Assembly (NCBI GenBank): GCA_035544515.1
Contig: DATKEG010000252.1
Span: forward strand, 1 to 15,895
Direction: 5' to 3'
Source: DATKEG01 sp035544515
GTDB lineage: Bacteria; Acidobacteriota; Vicinamibacteria; Fen-336
DNA: 15,895 nt
Under the pieces are notes generated by a model. It worked only from the letters and a program-made list of their open reading frames with translations. It was not told the DNA's origin and made no database searches. Of the stretch, positions 1 through 6,849 are shown one piece after another. The number at the start of each line of letters is the position of its first letter. Position 1 is the stretch's first letter. A program made the translations under genes and the position numbers.

Positions 1-2
1 CC

Positions 3-2234
3 CTCGTCCTGGCCTGCCTGCTGGCCGCCGCACCCGCTGTGGGGCAACAGGCGGCGCCGCCCCCCGCCGGGGAGGACGAGGCCCCCGAGTGCACGCCGCA
101 GGAGCCGTGCCTCACCGCCGGCCGCCAGGAGCAGATCACGCGCGAGCATGCCCGCGCGCTCGGCTTCGTGGACCTCAGCTTCGGCGACTCGCGCATCCAG
201 GCCGACGAGCTGGACCTGTTCACGACCACGCACGCGGACGGCCGCGAGACCCACCGCATCGAGGCCCGCAAGAACGTCGTGTTCCTGCGCGGGGAGGAGC
301 GCCTGGCGGGGGACTCCCTGGTCATGGACCTCAGCACCGGCAGGGGCACGTTCGAGAACGCGCTGGGCTACACCAGCCCCGGCGTGTTCATCGAGGCCAG
401 GCGCATCGAGCGCCTCGACGCCGAGAACTACCGCATCGAAGGCGGAAAGTTCACGTCCTGCGCCCAGCCCACGCCGCGCTGGAGCTTCTCCGCCACCAGC
501 GCGAACGTGAAGGTGGACGACCGGATCCTGGCCAGGAACGTGGTGATGAAGGTCAAGCAGGTGCCGGCCTTCTACATGCCGATCTTCATGTACCCCATCC
601 AGGAGGACCAGCGCTCGTCGGGGTTCCTCTTCCCGCGATTCGGCAAGGACACCTTCCGGGGGTACAGCCTGGGCACGGGGTTCTTCTGGGCCATGGGCCG
701 CAGCTTCGACCAGACGTTCTACTACGACTACTACAGCGATTACGGCGCGGGCTACGGCCACGAGTTCCGCTACGCGCTGGCCTCCCCGTCCAACGGCACG
801 TTCCGGACCTATCTCTTCCGCCGCACGCAGGGCGGCCAGGCGGGCTGGGAGCACGACATCAACTGGGCCGCCGTCCAGATGCTGCCGGGCAGGGTGCGCA
901 TGGCCGTGCGCGCCCAGGAGTCGAGCACCATCCAGTTCCAGGAGCAGTTCCAGGACGACCTCGACCTGGCCTCGCGCCGCAACCGCTTCTCCAACCTGAG
1001 CCTGCAGCGGGCGTTCGGGCCCACGAACATCCAGCTCATCGCCAGCTCCAACGACACCTTCTTCGGGAGCACGGACGAGTTCATCCGCCGCCGGCAGCGG
1101 CCCACCCTCCAGATCGGCATGTCGCCACGGAAGATCGGCCGGACCGGCCTCGTCTTCTCGTACGACACGCGGGCCGAGAACCTGGAGGTGGGCAACCAGG
1201 ACCGGGTGGACCGCTTCGGCCGCTACGACCTCAACCCGCGGCTGTCCCGGCCGTTCAGCGTGTCGTTCCTGCAGATCACGCCCGAGGTGCAGGTGCGCCA
1301 TACGCGTTATGCCGTGAGCGACCTCGACCCCGACAGCTACGGGAACCAGGACCTGAGCGGGCCGCCCGTCACCCGCAACTACCGCGAGGCCAGCGTCGAG
1401 ATGCGCGGGCCGAACTTCTCGCGCGTGTTCGACACCCCGGGCAACTTCTACTCCGACCGCTACAAGCACGTGATCGGGCCCGAGGTCACCTGGACCTACC
1501 GCTCGGCCCCCTCCACGTTCAGCGTCGTCCCCATCTTCGACGGCCACGATCCCGTTCCGGGCACGAACGAGGTGCGCTACGCCCTGGTGCAGCGCTTCTA
1601 CTCGAAGCGGCGCGGAGCGGGCGGGCGCGCGGAGCCCTACGAGTTCCTGAACTGGCGCGTCTCCCAGACCTACTACGTCAACGCGGACGCGGCCCAGTTC
1701 GACCCGAGCTACGCATCGTCGCCCTTCGGCGGGCCGGGCGGCGAGGCCGCCAGCCTCTCGCCGCTGCAGTCGCGCTTCCGCTTCCGCCCCGCCCCGCAGT
1801 TCTCGACCAACTTCGACATGGAGTACGACGTGAACTTCAAGCAGCTCAAATACGTCAGCCTCTCGGCCAACGCCAGCTACGCGCGCATGGCCCTGCAGGC
1901 GAGCTGGTTCCGCGGCAACCGCGTCACCGAGCGCGTCGACCGGCGCGGCATCAACCGCGACACCCTGCGCGGCTCCACGCGCCTGGTCCTGTGGCCGGGG
2001 AAGCTGGCCGTGGACGGCTCCATGTACTACGACCTGCTGAGCAAGAACCTGCGGCAGTGGAACGCGCGCGCCCGCTACGACGTGCAGTGCTGCGGCTTCA
2101 TCGCCGAGGTGATCGACTCCGACTACAACGCCAAGCAGTCGAAGGAGTATCGCTTCTCCATCGAGCTGGCCAATATCGGCAGCATCGGCAACTTCGGCGA
2201 GGGCACCGGCACCGGCTTCCGGAGCGCGCGGTGA
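3..2234 (+). CDS. lptD: LPS-assembly protein LptD (OstA), 5' end outside window
   Basis: LptD is the outer-membrane beta-barrel that, with the lipoprotein LptE, inserts lipopolysaccharide into the outer leaflet. The frame is open to the window edge. The residues before the GTG at 39 (LVLACLLAAAPA) form the hydrophobic core and cleavage region of a signal peptide, so the true start lies just upstream and only a few residues are missing. Counting from that GTG, residues ~30-170 resemble the LptA-like periplasmic domain (SRIQADELDLF and RIEARKNVVFLRGEERL stretches), followed by ~550 residues rich in aromatic, alternating beta-strands. The family's disulfide cysteines appear to be present: C18/C24 near the N-terminus, C141 in FTSCAQPTPRWSF, and the C-terminal pair C684-C685. 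About 740 residues is normal for the family. The stop overlaps the GTG of the next gene, so the two are probably co-transcribed. Confidence 0.93.
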   Translation, partial: LVLACLLAAAPAVGQQAAPPPAGEDEAPECTPQEPCLTAGRQEQITREHARALGFVDLSFGDSRIQADELDLFTTTHADGRETHRIEARKNVVFLRGEERLAGDSLVMDLSTGRGTFENALGYTSPGVFIEARRIERLDAENYRIEGGKFTSCAQPTPRWSFSATSANVKVDDRILARNVVMKVKQVPAFYMPIFMYPIQEDQRSSGFLFPRFGKDTFRGYSLGTGFFWAMGRSFDQTFYYDYYSDYGAGYGHEFRYALASPSNGTFRTYLFRRTQGGQAGWEHDINWAAVQMLPGRVRMAVRAQESSTIQFQEQFQDDLDLASRRNRFSNLSLQRAFGPTNIQLIASSNDTFFGSTDEFIRRRQRPTLQIGMSPRKIGRTGLVFSYDTRAENLEVGNQDRVDRFGRYDLNPRLSRPFSVSFLQITPEVQVRHTRYAVSDLDPDSYGNQDLSGPPVTRNYREASVEMRGPNFSRVFDTPGNFYSDRYKHVIGPEVTWTYRSAPSTFSVVPIFDGHDPVPGTNEVRYALVQRFYSKRRGAGGRAEPYEFLNWRVSQTYYVNADAAQFDPSYASSPFGGPGGEAASLSPLQSRFRFRPAPQFSTNFDMEYDVNFKQLKYVSLSANASYARMALQASWFRGNRVTERVDRRGINRDTLRGSTRLVLWPGKLAVDGSMYYDLLSKNLRQWNARARYDVQCCGFIAEVIDSDYNAKQSKEYRFSIELANIGSIGNFGEGTGTGFRSAR

Positions 2235-3241
2235 GCGCGCGCATCCTGGTCACGGGCGGGGCCGGCTTCATCGGGTCCAACTTCGTACGCCACGTCGCGA
2301 GCGCACATCCCGGCTGGGAGATCGTGGTGCTCGACAAGCTCACCTACGCCGGGCGGCGCGAGAACCTGGAAGGGCTGGAGGGCGGGCGGGGCTTCCGCTT
2401 CGTGCAGGGCGACATCGCCGATCCCGCCGCCGTGCGCGAGACGCTCCCCGGCTGCCGGTACGTGGTCAACTTCGCGGCCGAGACCCACGTGGACCGTTCG
2501 CTCTACGACGCGGGCGGCTTCATCCAGACGGACGTGTACGGGACGTTCGTGCTCCTGGAGGAGGCGCGGCGGGCGTCGTCCCTGAAGATGTTCGTGCAGA
2601 TTTCCACGGACGAGGTCTACGGCAGCGTGGAAACCGGCTCCTCGCGCGAGACCGACGCGCTCATGCCGCGCAACCCGTATTCCGCGAGCAAGGCGGGCGG
2701 CGATCGCCTGGCCTATTCGTACTTCGCCACCTACGGCCTGCCCGTGGTGATCACCCGCGCCTCGAACAACTACGGGCCGTACCAGTTCCCGGAGAAGGTC
2801 ATCCCGCTCTTCGTCACCCACGCGCTCGACGACATCCCGGTGCCGCTCTACGGCGACGGGCTCAACGTCCGCGACTGGCTGCACGTGGCGGACCATTGCC
2901 GTGCCGTGGACCTGCTCCTCGAGAAGGGCCGTCCGGGCGAGACCTACAACGTGGGTGGGGGCAACGAGGTGCGCAACGTGGACCTGACGCGCCGCATCCT
3001 CGGCCTCCTGGGCAAGCCCGAGTCGCTGATCCGTCGCGTGGCCGACCGTCCCGGCCACGACCGCCGCTACAGCCTCGACTGCGGCAAGCTCCGCGCCCTG
3101 GGCTGGGCGCCGGAGGTCCCCTTCGACGAAGGGCTGCGCGCGACGGTCGCCTGGTATCGCGACCACCCGGAATGGTGGCGGCCGATCAAGGAGACGAGTC
3201 CTGCCTTCCGTGACCACTACGACCGTCATTACAAGGGCTGA
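2231..3241 (+). CDS. rmlB: dTDP-glucose 4,6-dehydratase-like nucleotide-sugar dehydratase (RmlB family)
   Basis: This 336-residue extended SDR is predicted to convert an NDP-glucose, most likely dTDP-D-glucose, to the 4-keto-6-deoxy sugar using bound NAD, in the cytoplasm. Seen in the sequence: the nucleotide-binding TGGAGFIGSN at residues 8-17, D35 at the end of the second strand (typical for NAD), DKLTYAG at 35-41, the RmlB catalytic triplet T126-D127-E128 within STDEVYG, and the SDR pair Y150/K154 in YSASK. ASNNYGPYQFPEK and YGDGLNVRDWLHV follow, both hallmarks of RmlB rather than of simple epimerases. The GTG at 2231 was chosen because the Rossmann strand begins immediately after it and a GGAG lies 6 bases upstream. 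It overlaps the lptD stop by 4 bases (GTGA), which suggests translational coupling. No rmlA, rmlC or rmlD is nearby. A UDP-glucose-specific relative cannot be excluded. Confidence 0.9.
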   Translation: MSARILVTGGAGFIGSNFVRHVASAHPGWEIVVLDKLTYAGRRENLEGLEGGRGFRFVQGDIADPAAVRETLPGCRYVVNFAAETHVDRSLYDAGGFIQTDVYGTFVLLEEARRASSLKMFVQISTDEVYGSVETGSSRETDALMPRNPYSASKAGGDRLAYSYFATYGLPVVITRASNNYGPYQFPEKVIPLFVTHALDDIPVPLYGDGLNVRDWLHVADHCRAVDLLLEKGRPGETYNVGGGNEVRNVDLTRRILGLLGKPESLIRRVADRPGHDRRYSLDCGKLRALGWAPEVPFDEGLRATVAWYRDHPEWWRPIKETSPAFRDHYDRHYKG

Positions 3242-3250
3242 CCGGTCGCC

Positions 3251-4225
3251 GTGCGCGTCCTGATCACCGGGGTGGCCGGCTTCGTGGGTGGGCACGTGGT
3301 GGACCTCGTCCGGTCCGAACACGCGGCGGCCGAGGTCGTCGGTCTGGACAGCCGGCCCGGCAACCGCGCGCGCGCCCTGGGCATCGAGGTCGTGCCGGCC
3401 GACCTTCAGGATCCCGCCTCCGTGCGCCGGGCCCTCGAGCGCGTGCGTCCCGACCGCATCGTCCACCTGGCGGCCCAGTCGAGCCCCCAGCGCTCGTGGG
3501 AAGACCCCGCGGGCACGCTCACGACCAACGTGCTGGGCCTGCTCCACCTGCTCGAAGGAGCGCGCTCGCTCTCCCTCGCCCCGCGCATGGTCGTGGTGGG
3601 AAGCGCCGAGGAGTACGGGCTGGTGCGGCCGGAGGACAACCCGCTGGGCGAGGACCACCCCCTGCGGCCGACCTCGCCCTACGCCGTGAGCAAGGTCGCG
3701 CAGGGGTACCTCGCGTTCCAGTACGCCACGTCGCTCCACCTGCCCATCGTGCGCACGCGCACGTTCCACCACACCGGACCGCGGCGGGGCGAGGGGTTCG
3801 CGGAGAGCTCCTTCGCGCGGCAGCTCGCGGAGATCGAGGCCGGCCGACGGCCGCCGCGGATCGAGGTGGGCAACCTCGACACCGTGCGCGACTTCACCGA
3901 CGTGCGCGACGTGGTACGCGCCTACTGGGCGCTCCTGGAGCGAGGGACGCCCGGCGAGGTCTACAACGTCTGCAGCGGGCGTGGCGTGCGCCTGGCCGAC
4001 CTGCTCGAGGAGCTGGTCTCCCTGTCGGGCCTGAAGGTGGAGATCCGGGTGGACCCGGCGCGCCTGCGCCCGCTGGACGTTCCCGTCCTGGTGGGAGATC
4101 CGGCGCGCCTGCGCGCGGCCACCGGGTGGGAGGCGCGCACGCCGCTGCGCAAGACGCTTCGCGACCTCCTCGACCACTGGCGCGAGCGCGTCGGCCTCGT
4201 CCCCGTTCCCGCGCCCGGTGCGTGA
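3251..4225 (+). CDS. GDP-6-deoxyhexose reductase-like / NAD-dependent epimerase-dehydratase SDR
   Basis: This 324-residue extended SDR resembles the GDP-mannose 4,6-dehydratase / GDP-4-keto-6-deoxymannose reductase (Rmd) branch. Visible features are the nucleotide-binding TGVAGFVGG at residues 6-14, HLAAQSS at 72-78, the catalytic S118 in VVGSAEEYG, Y144 and K148 in YAVSK, the RTFHHTGPRRG segment that parallels RTFNHTGP in Gmd/Rmd proteins, and GNLDTVRDFTDVRDVV. Its length fits Rmd better than the longer dehydratases, and it lacks the TDE-type dehydratase triplet, with SAEEYG in its place. It is therefore more likely a 4-reductase or epimerase acting after a dehydratase, possibly on the product of the gene 9 bases upstream. 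The substrate cannot be read from the sequence. The GTG start leads straight into the first Rossmann strand, and no clear ribosome-binding site precedes it. It is the last gene of the lptD unit. Confidence 0.8.
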   Translation: MRVLITGVAGFVGGHVVDLVRSEHAAAEVVGLDSRPGNRARALGIEVVPADLQDPASVRRALERVRPDRIVHLAAQSSPQRSWEDPAGTLTTNVLGLLHLLEGARSLSLAPRMVVVGSAEEYGLVRPEDNPLGEDHPLRPTSPYAVSKVAQGYLAFQYATSLHLPIVRTRTFHHTGPRRGEGFAESSFARQLAEIEAGRRPPRIEVGNLDTVRDFTDVRDVVRAYWALLERGTPGEVYNVCSGRGVRLADLLEELVSLSGLKVEIRVDPARLRPLDVPVLVGDPARLRAATGWEARTPLRKTLRDLLDHWRERVGLVPVPAPGA

Positions 4226-4240
4226 ACGCTCTCGGGCAAC

Positions 4241-4260
4241 GGCCGCGAAGCCGGGCGGCC
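4241..4260. terminator. possible hairpin between convergent genes
   Basis: GGCCGC (4241-4246) can pair with GCGGCC (4255-4260) around an 8-base loop. It sits in the 59-base gap where the lptD unit and grpE converge, so it could end transcription from both sides. There is no T-run on either side, and G+C-rich inverted repeats are common by chance in this DNA. Confidence 0.3.
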
Positions 4261-4284
4261 TCGGCCTGGGCGCGCCACGGGCTG

Positions 4285-5028
4285 CTAGCCCTCGCCGGGT
4301 TCGTCCTCCGTCCGCGCGATGATCTCTTCGAGCGTCAGCTCGCCGTCCGCCACCTCGCCCTCGCCGGGCGCGGGCCCCGTGGCGGCCCCTTCCGCCGCGC
4401 CCGGCTCGCTCGCCGCGGACGCGGAGCGCGCCGCCCCTTCCACGCGGTACTCCGCGATCACGACGCGCGAGGCGCGGGCCACGCGTCCGTTGAGCCGGTA
4501 GCCGCGCATCAGCTCCTTGAGCACGATGCCGTTCTGGTCGGGATCGTCCACCGCCTCCGCTCCGACCGCCTCGCTCACGTGGGGGTCGTAGGGGAGGCCG
4601 AGCACGGGGATGCGATCGAGTCCCTCGTCCTGCAGCGTCTGCAGGAGCTGCGTGCGGACCAGGATCAGGCCCTCGAGCAGCGACTGGTCCACGTACGCCG
4701 TCTGCGCCGACTCGAGCGCGCGGTCCATGTTGTCGAGGATGTCGATGAACTTCAGGAGCAGCGACTCGCGGCGCTGGTCGAAGCGCCGTTCGAGGTTGCG
4801 GGTCGTGCGGTCGCGGAAGGCCTCGTTGTCGGTCTTGACCTTGCGGTAGGCCGCGAGGACCTCGGCCAGCCGCTCCTCGGCCAGCCGGGTCCGGCCCTCG
4901 TAGGCATCCGCGCGGCCAGGATCGCTCGGCTCGTCGGCCGGCGCGGGCGCCGCGGGTGACGCCTCCGGTACGTCCGGACCCGCCGCCGGGTCGTCGTCGG
5001 GGTCGGGGAACGGCCGGTCCTCAGCCAC
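4285..5028 (-). CDS. grpE: GrpE, nucleotide exchange factor of DnaK
   Basis: GrpE is the cytoplasmic dimeric factor that releases ADP from DnaK in the Hsp70 cycle. Of 247 residues, ~1-45 are an acidic, proline- and alanine-rich disordered leader. Residues ~46-110 are the long heptad-type helix (AEVLAAYRKVKTDNEAF, then LLKFIDILDNMDRAL). Residues ~140-195 are the beta-domain with the family signature (LPYDPHVSEAV at 145-155, GYRLNGRVARASRVVI at 176-191). After residue ~197 comes an unusual ~50-residue Ala/Glu/Gly-rich tail ending in LTLEEIIART. The start is GTG at 5028, with GGAGG 3 bases upstream. No dnaK, dnaJ or hrcA lies in the window, so this copy is separated from its usual partners. It follows the glycerate kinase gene by 48 bases on the same strand and has its own candidate promoter there. 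Confidence 0.93.
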   Translation of the reverse strand: MAEDRPFPDPDDDPAAGPDVPEASPAAPAPADEPSDPGRADAYEGRTRLAEERLAEVLAAYRKVKTDNEAFRDRTTRNLERRFDQRRESLLLKFIDILDNMDRALESAQTAYVDQSLLEGLILVRTQLLQTLQDEGLDRIPVLGLPYDPHVSEAVGAEAVDDPDQNGIVLKELMRGYRLNGRVARASRVVIAEYRVEGAARSASAASEPGAAEGAATGPAPGEGEVADGELTLEEIIARTEDEPGEG

Positions 5029-5058
5029 GAGCCTCCGCCATCCGGCCTAAACCTCTGA

Positions 5059-5067
5059 AGTATAGCA
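5059..5067 (-). promoter_or_regulatory. candidate extended -10 promoter for grpE
   Basis: Read on the minus strand, the 48-base gap before grpE contains TGCTATACT, an extended -10 (TGn plus a near-consensus TATACT), inside a short A+T-rich patch in otherwise very G+C-rich DNA. No -35 hexamer is recognisable 16-18 bases upstream, which is usual for extended -10 promoters. The start codon lies 30 bases downstream. I see no sigma-32 consensus and no CIRCE element, although grpE is often heat-regulated. Confidence 0.5.
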
Positions 5068-5076
5068 AGCAACGTC

Positions 5077-6399
5077 CTAGCGCCGGCCGGCCGCCAGGAG
5101 GACGGTGAGATCCACCACGTTGGTGCCGGTGGCGCCCGTGACGATCAGGTCGCCCAGGGGACCCAGGAATGACCGGGAATCGCTCGTTTCCAGGAACTCC
5201 GCGGCGGACGCCAGGCCGAGAAGTGCCGCGCGTCGTGCGCTGTCGTCGTCGGCGACCCCGCCCGCGGCTCCCCCGACGCCGTCGATCCCGTCCGTGGCCA
5301 GCGAGGCGACGACCGCGGGTCCCGGGAACGCGGAGAGGGGCGCGACCGCGGCGACCGCCAGCTCCTGGTTGCGCCCGCCCTGGCCCGGCCCACGCACGGT
5401 CACCGTCGTCTCGCCGCCGGCGAGCAGGCAGACGGGCGGCGCCGCGGGTCGGCCCTCCTCCACGCACTCGCGCAGGATGGCCACCAGCACCCGCGCCGCC
5501 TCGCGCGCCTCGCCCTCCAGGCTCGCGGTCAGCACCATCGGACGGAGGCCTTGCCGCCGTGCCTCGCGCGCCGCCGCCGCGATGCTGAGGCGGTTGCTGC
5601 CCACGATGTGCGTGGCCACGCGGCGGAACAGGGCATCGCCGGCCTTCGGGGTCTCGGGCCGCGCGCCGCGCGCGCCCGCCTCGAGATGGCGCCGCACGGA
5701 GACGGGCGTGGTCTCGAGCAGCCCTCGCCGGCGCAGGACGGCGAGAGCGTCGGCGAAGGTGGTGGGATCGGGCACGGTCGGCCCGGAGGCGATGGTGGAC
5801 GGATCGTCTCCCACGACGTCGGAGAGCAGGAGACAGGCCACCCGCGCGCCGGAAGCGGCCCGCGCCAGGCAGCCACCCTTGAGCCGCGAAAGGTGCTTGC
5901 GCACGGTGTTGACCTCTCCGATGGCCGCGCCCGCGTGCAGGAGCTGCCGGGTGAGGGCGGCCTTGTCGTCGAGCGACACGCCCGGGACGGGCGCGGGCAG
6001 GAGCGCGGAGGCGCCGCCGGAGAGCAGCACCAGCAGGAGGTCGCGCGGACCGAGGCCGCGCGCGAGGGCCTCGACCTCCGCCGCGGCGGCGAGCCCCCTC
6101 TCGTCGGGAAGCGGGTGTCCGGCCAGCCGGAGCCGCGTGCGCTCGAGTGGCGCCGCCGCCGTCGTGTCCACGGCGAGCGCCTCGTCGATCCGGCCGCCGA
6201 GCGCCTGCTCGGCGGCGCGGGCCATGCGTGACGCCGCCTTTCCGGCGGCCACGAGGGCCAGGCGTCCACCGCCGAGCCTGTAATCCCGGCCCGCCACCCG
6301 CACCACGCCGCCGCGCGCGCTCAAGCTCGCCCGCACCAGCCGCTCGGGGTCGGCGGCGCGAAGACCCGCCTGGAGCACGGCGGCCGCGGCCCGGCGCAA
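5077..6399 (-). CDS. gckA: glycerate 2-kinase, MOFRL family (GckA/TtuD type)
   Basis: This cytoplasmic kinase phosphorylates D-glycerate with ATP, usually to 2-phosphoglycerate, feeding glycerate from glyoxylate, serine or tartrate metabolism into lower glycolysis. With the chosen start it has 440 residues, normal for the family. Features: AAGKAAS at 51-57 with K54, LLSGGASALLPAP at 125-137, the NTVRKHLSRLKGG segment at 164-176, LSDVVGDDPSTIASGPTVPD at 192-211, then the C-terminal MOFRL domain with GGETTVTV, GQGGRNQE, ATDGIDG and TGATGTN near the end. The start is uncertain. The frame is open further upstream into the preceding small gene, but has no ATG or well-placed GTG there. TTG at 6399 gives the expected family N-terminus (LRRAAAAVLQAGL), 26 bases after the previous stop and without a clear ribosome-binding site. 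It is probably co-transcribed with the 87-residue gene upstream. Confidence 0.9.
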   Translation of the reverse strand: MRRAAAAVLQAGLRAADPERLVRASLSARGGVVRVAGRDYRLGGGRLALVAAGKAASRMARAAEQALGGRIDEALAVDTTAAAPLERTRLRLAGHPLPDERGLAAAAEVEALARGLGPRDLLLVLLSGGASALLPAPVPGVSLDDKAALTRQLLHAGAAIGEVNTVRKHLSRLKGGCLARAASGARVACLLLSDVVGDDPSTIASGPTVPDPTTFADALAVLRRRGLLETTPVSVRRHLEAGARGARPETPKAGDALFRRVATHIVGSNRLSIAAAAREARRQGLRPMVLTASLEGEAREAARVLVAILRECVEEGRPAAPPVCLLAGGETTVTVRGPGQGGRNQELAVAAVAPLSAFPGPAVVASLATDGIDGVGGAAGGVADDDSARRAALLGLASAAEFLETSDSRSFLGPLGDLIVTGATGTNVVDLTVLLAAGRR

Positions 6400-6425
6400 A
6401 GACGCGCGCTCGGCGCGTACCCGGC

Positions 6426-6689
6426 TTAATGGCGCTGGCGCGGGTCCAGCTCGCTCAGCCGTGTGAGCGCGTCGAAGTTCTGGAGGAGGGTCTCGGCCAC
6501 GGCCGGAAAGTCCGGCTGCCAGCAGACGGTGTCGAGGTCGGTCATCACCTTGGTGCAAGCCCGTCGCATGAGATCGGCCTTCATTCCGTTCAACTGCAGG
6601 TGCTCGAGGTGCCGCAGGAACTCCTCACGGTAGAAATCGGAAAGGGCCCGGCGTATCTCGGGGTCGACGGCGAGTTTCTCGGCGCCCAC
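6426..6689 (-). CDS. small protein of unknown function (87 residues)
   Basis: I do not recognise this protein. The GTG at 6689 has a strong Shine-Dalgarno sequence (GGGAGG, 4 bases from the start) and a near-consensus promoter behind it, so the gene is very likely real. The product is soluble-looking, with no signal peptide or membrane segment. It is mostly predicted helix and rich in charged and leucine residues. Residues ~9-35 (DPEIRRALSDFYREEFLRHL) and ~63-80 (AVAETLLQNFDALTRLSEL) look like amphipathic helices. There are two cysteines (C45, C56), the latter in VCWQP, with no metal-binding spacing. It is the first gene of the run that continues with glycerate kinase, 26 bases downstream. 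Its function cannot be inferred; a small regulatory or scaffold subunit is only one possibility. Confidence 0.8.
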   Translation of the reverse strand: MGAEKLAVDPEIRRALSDFYREEFLRHLEHLQLNGMKADLMRRACTKVMTDLDTVCWQPDFPAVAETLLQNFDALTRLSELDPRQRH

Positions 6690-6723
6690 GGCACCTCCCA
6701 GCGAACGGGGAACGAGCTAGAGG

Positions 6724-6752
6724 ATCGTAGCAAGCGTTCGCAGGGCCGTCAA
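6724..6752 (-). promoter_or_regulatory. sigma-70-type promoter for the 87-residue gene and glycerate kinase
   Basis: On the minus strand, TTGACG (6747-6752) and TACGAT (6724-6729) are separated by exactly 17 bases, close to the sigma-70 consensus in both boxes and spacing. The start codon of the small gene lies 34 bases downstream of the -10 box and is preceded by a strong Shine-Dalgarno sequence. This implies a conventional leader of about 28 bases. Confidence 0.7.
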
Positions 6753-6791
6753 TGCGCGCGGTTTGCCGGCGTGGCGACCCCTCGCCCGGAC

Positions 6792-6812
6792 CGCCTGGCC
6801 GCGGCCCAGGCG
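6792..6812 (-). terminator. possible hairpin after tsaD
   Basis: CGCCTGG (6792-6798) pairs perfectly with CCAGGCG (6806-6812) around a 7-base loop, 38 bases past the tsaD stop on the minus strand and before the next promoter. The position suits a terminator of the mtnA-tsaD unit, but no T-run follows, so it may need Rho or be incidental. Confidence 0.35.
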
Positions 6813-6849
6813 TGCGCGCTCCGTTCGCCGGCGCGAGGGCGCGAGGCCG

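Noticed and set aside
39..2234. GTG at 39 as the true start of lptD
   Set aside because: The frame continues to the window edge, and the codons before 39 encode a signal-peptide core, so the real start lies upstream of the window.
2123..4177. Long open frame of 684 codons on the minus strand opposite the two SDR genes
   Set aside because: Its translation is Arg/His/Gly-rich low-complexity sequence with no family motif. The plus strand encodes two clear SDR enzymes, and such shadow frames are expected in very G+C-rich DNA.
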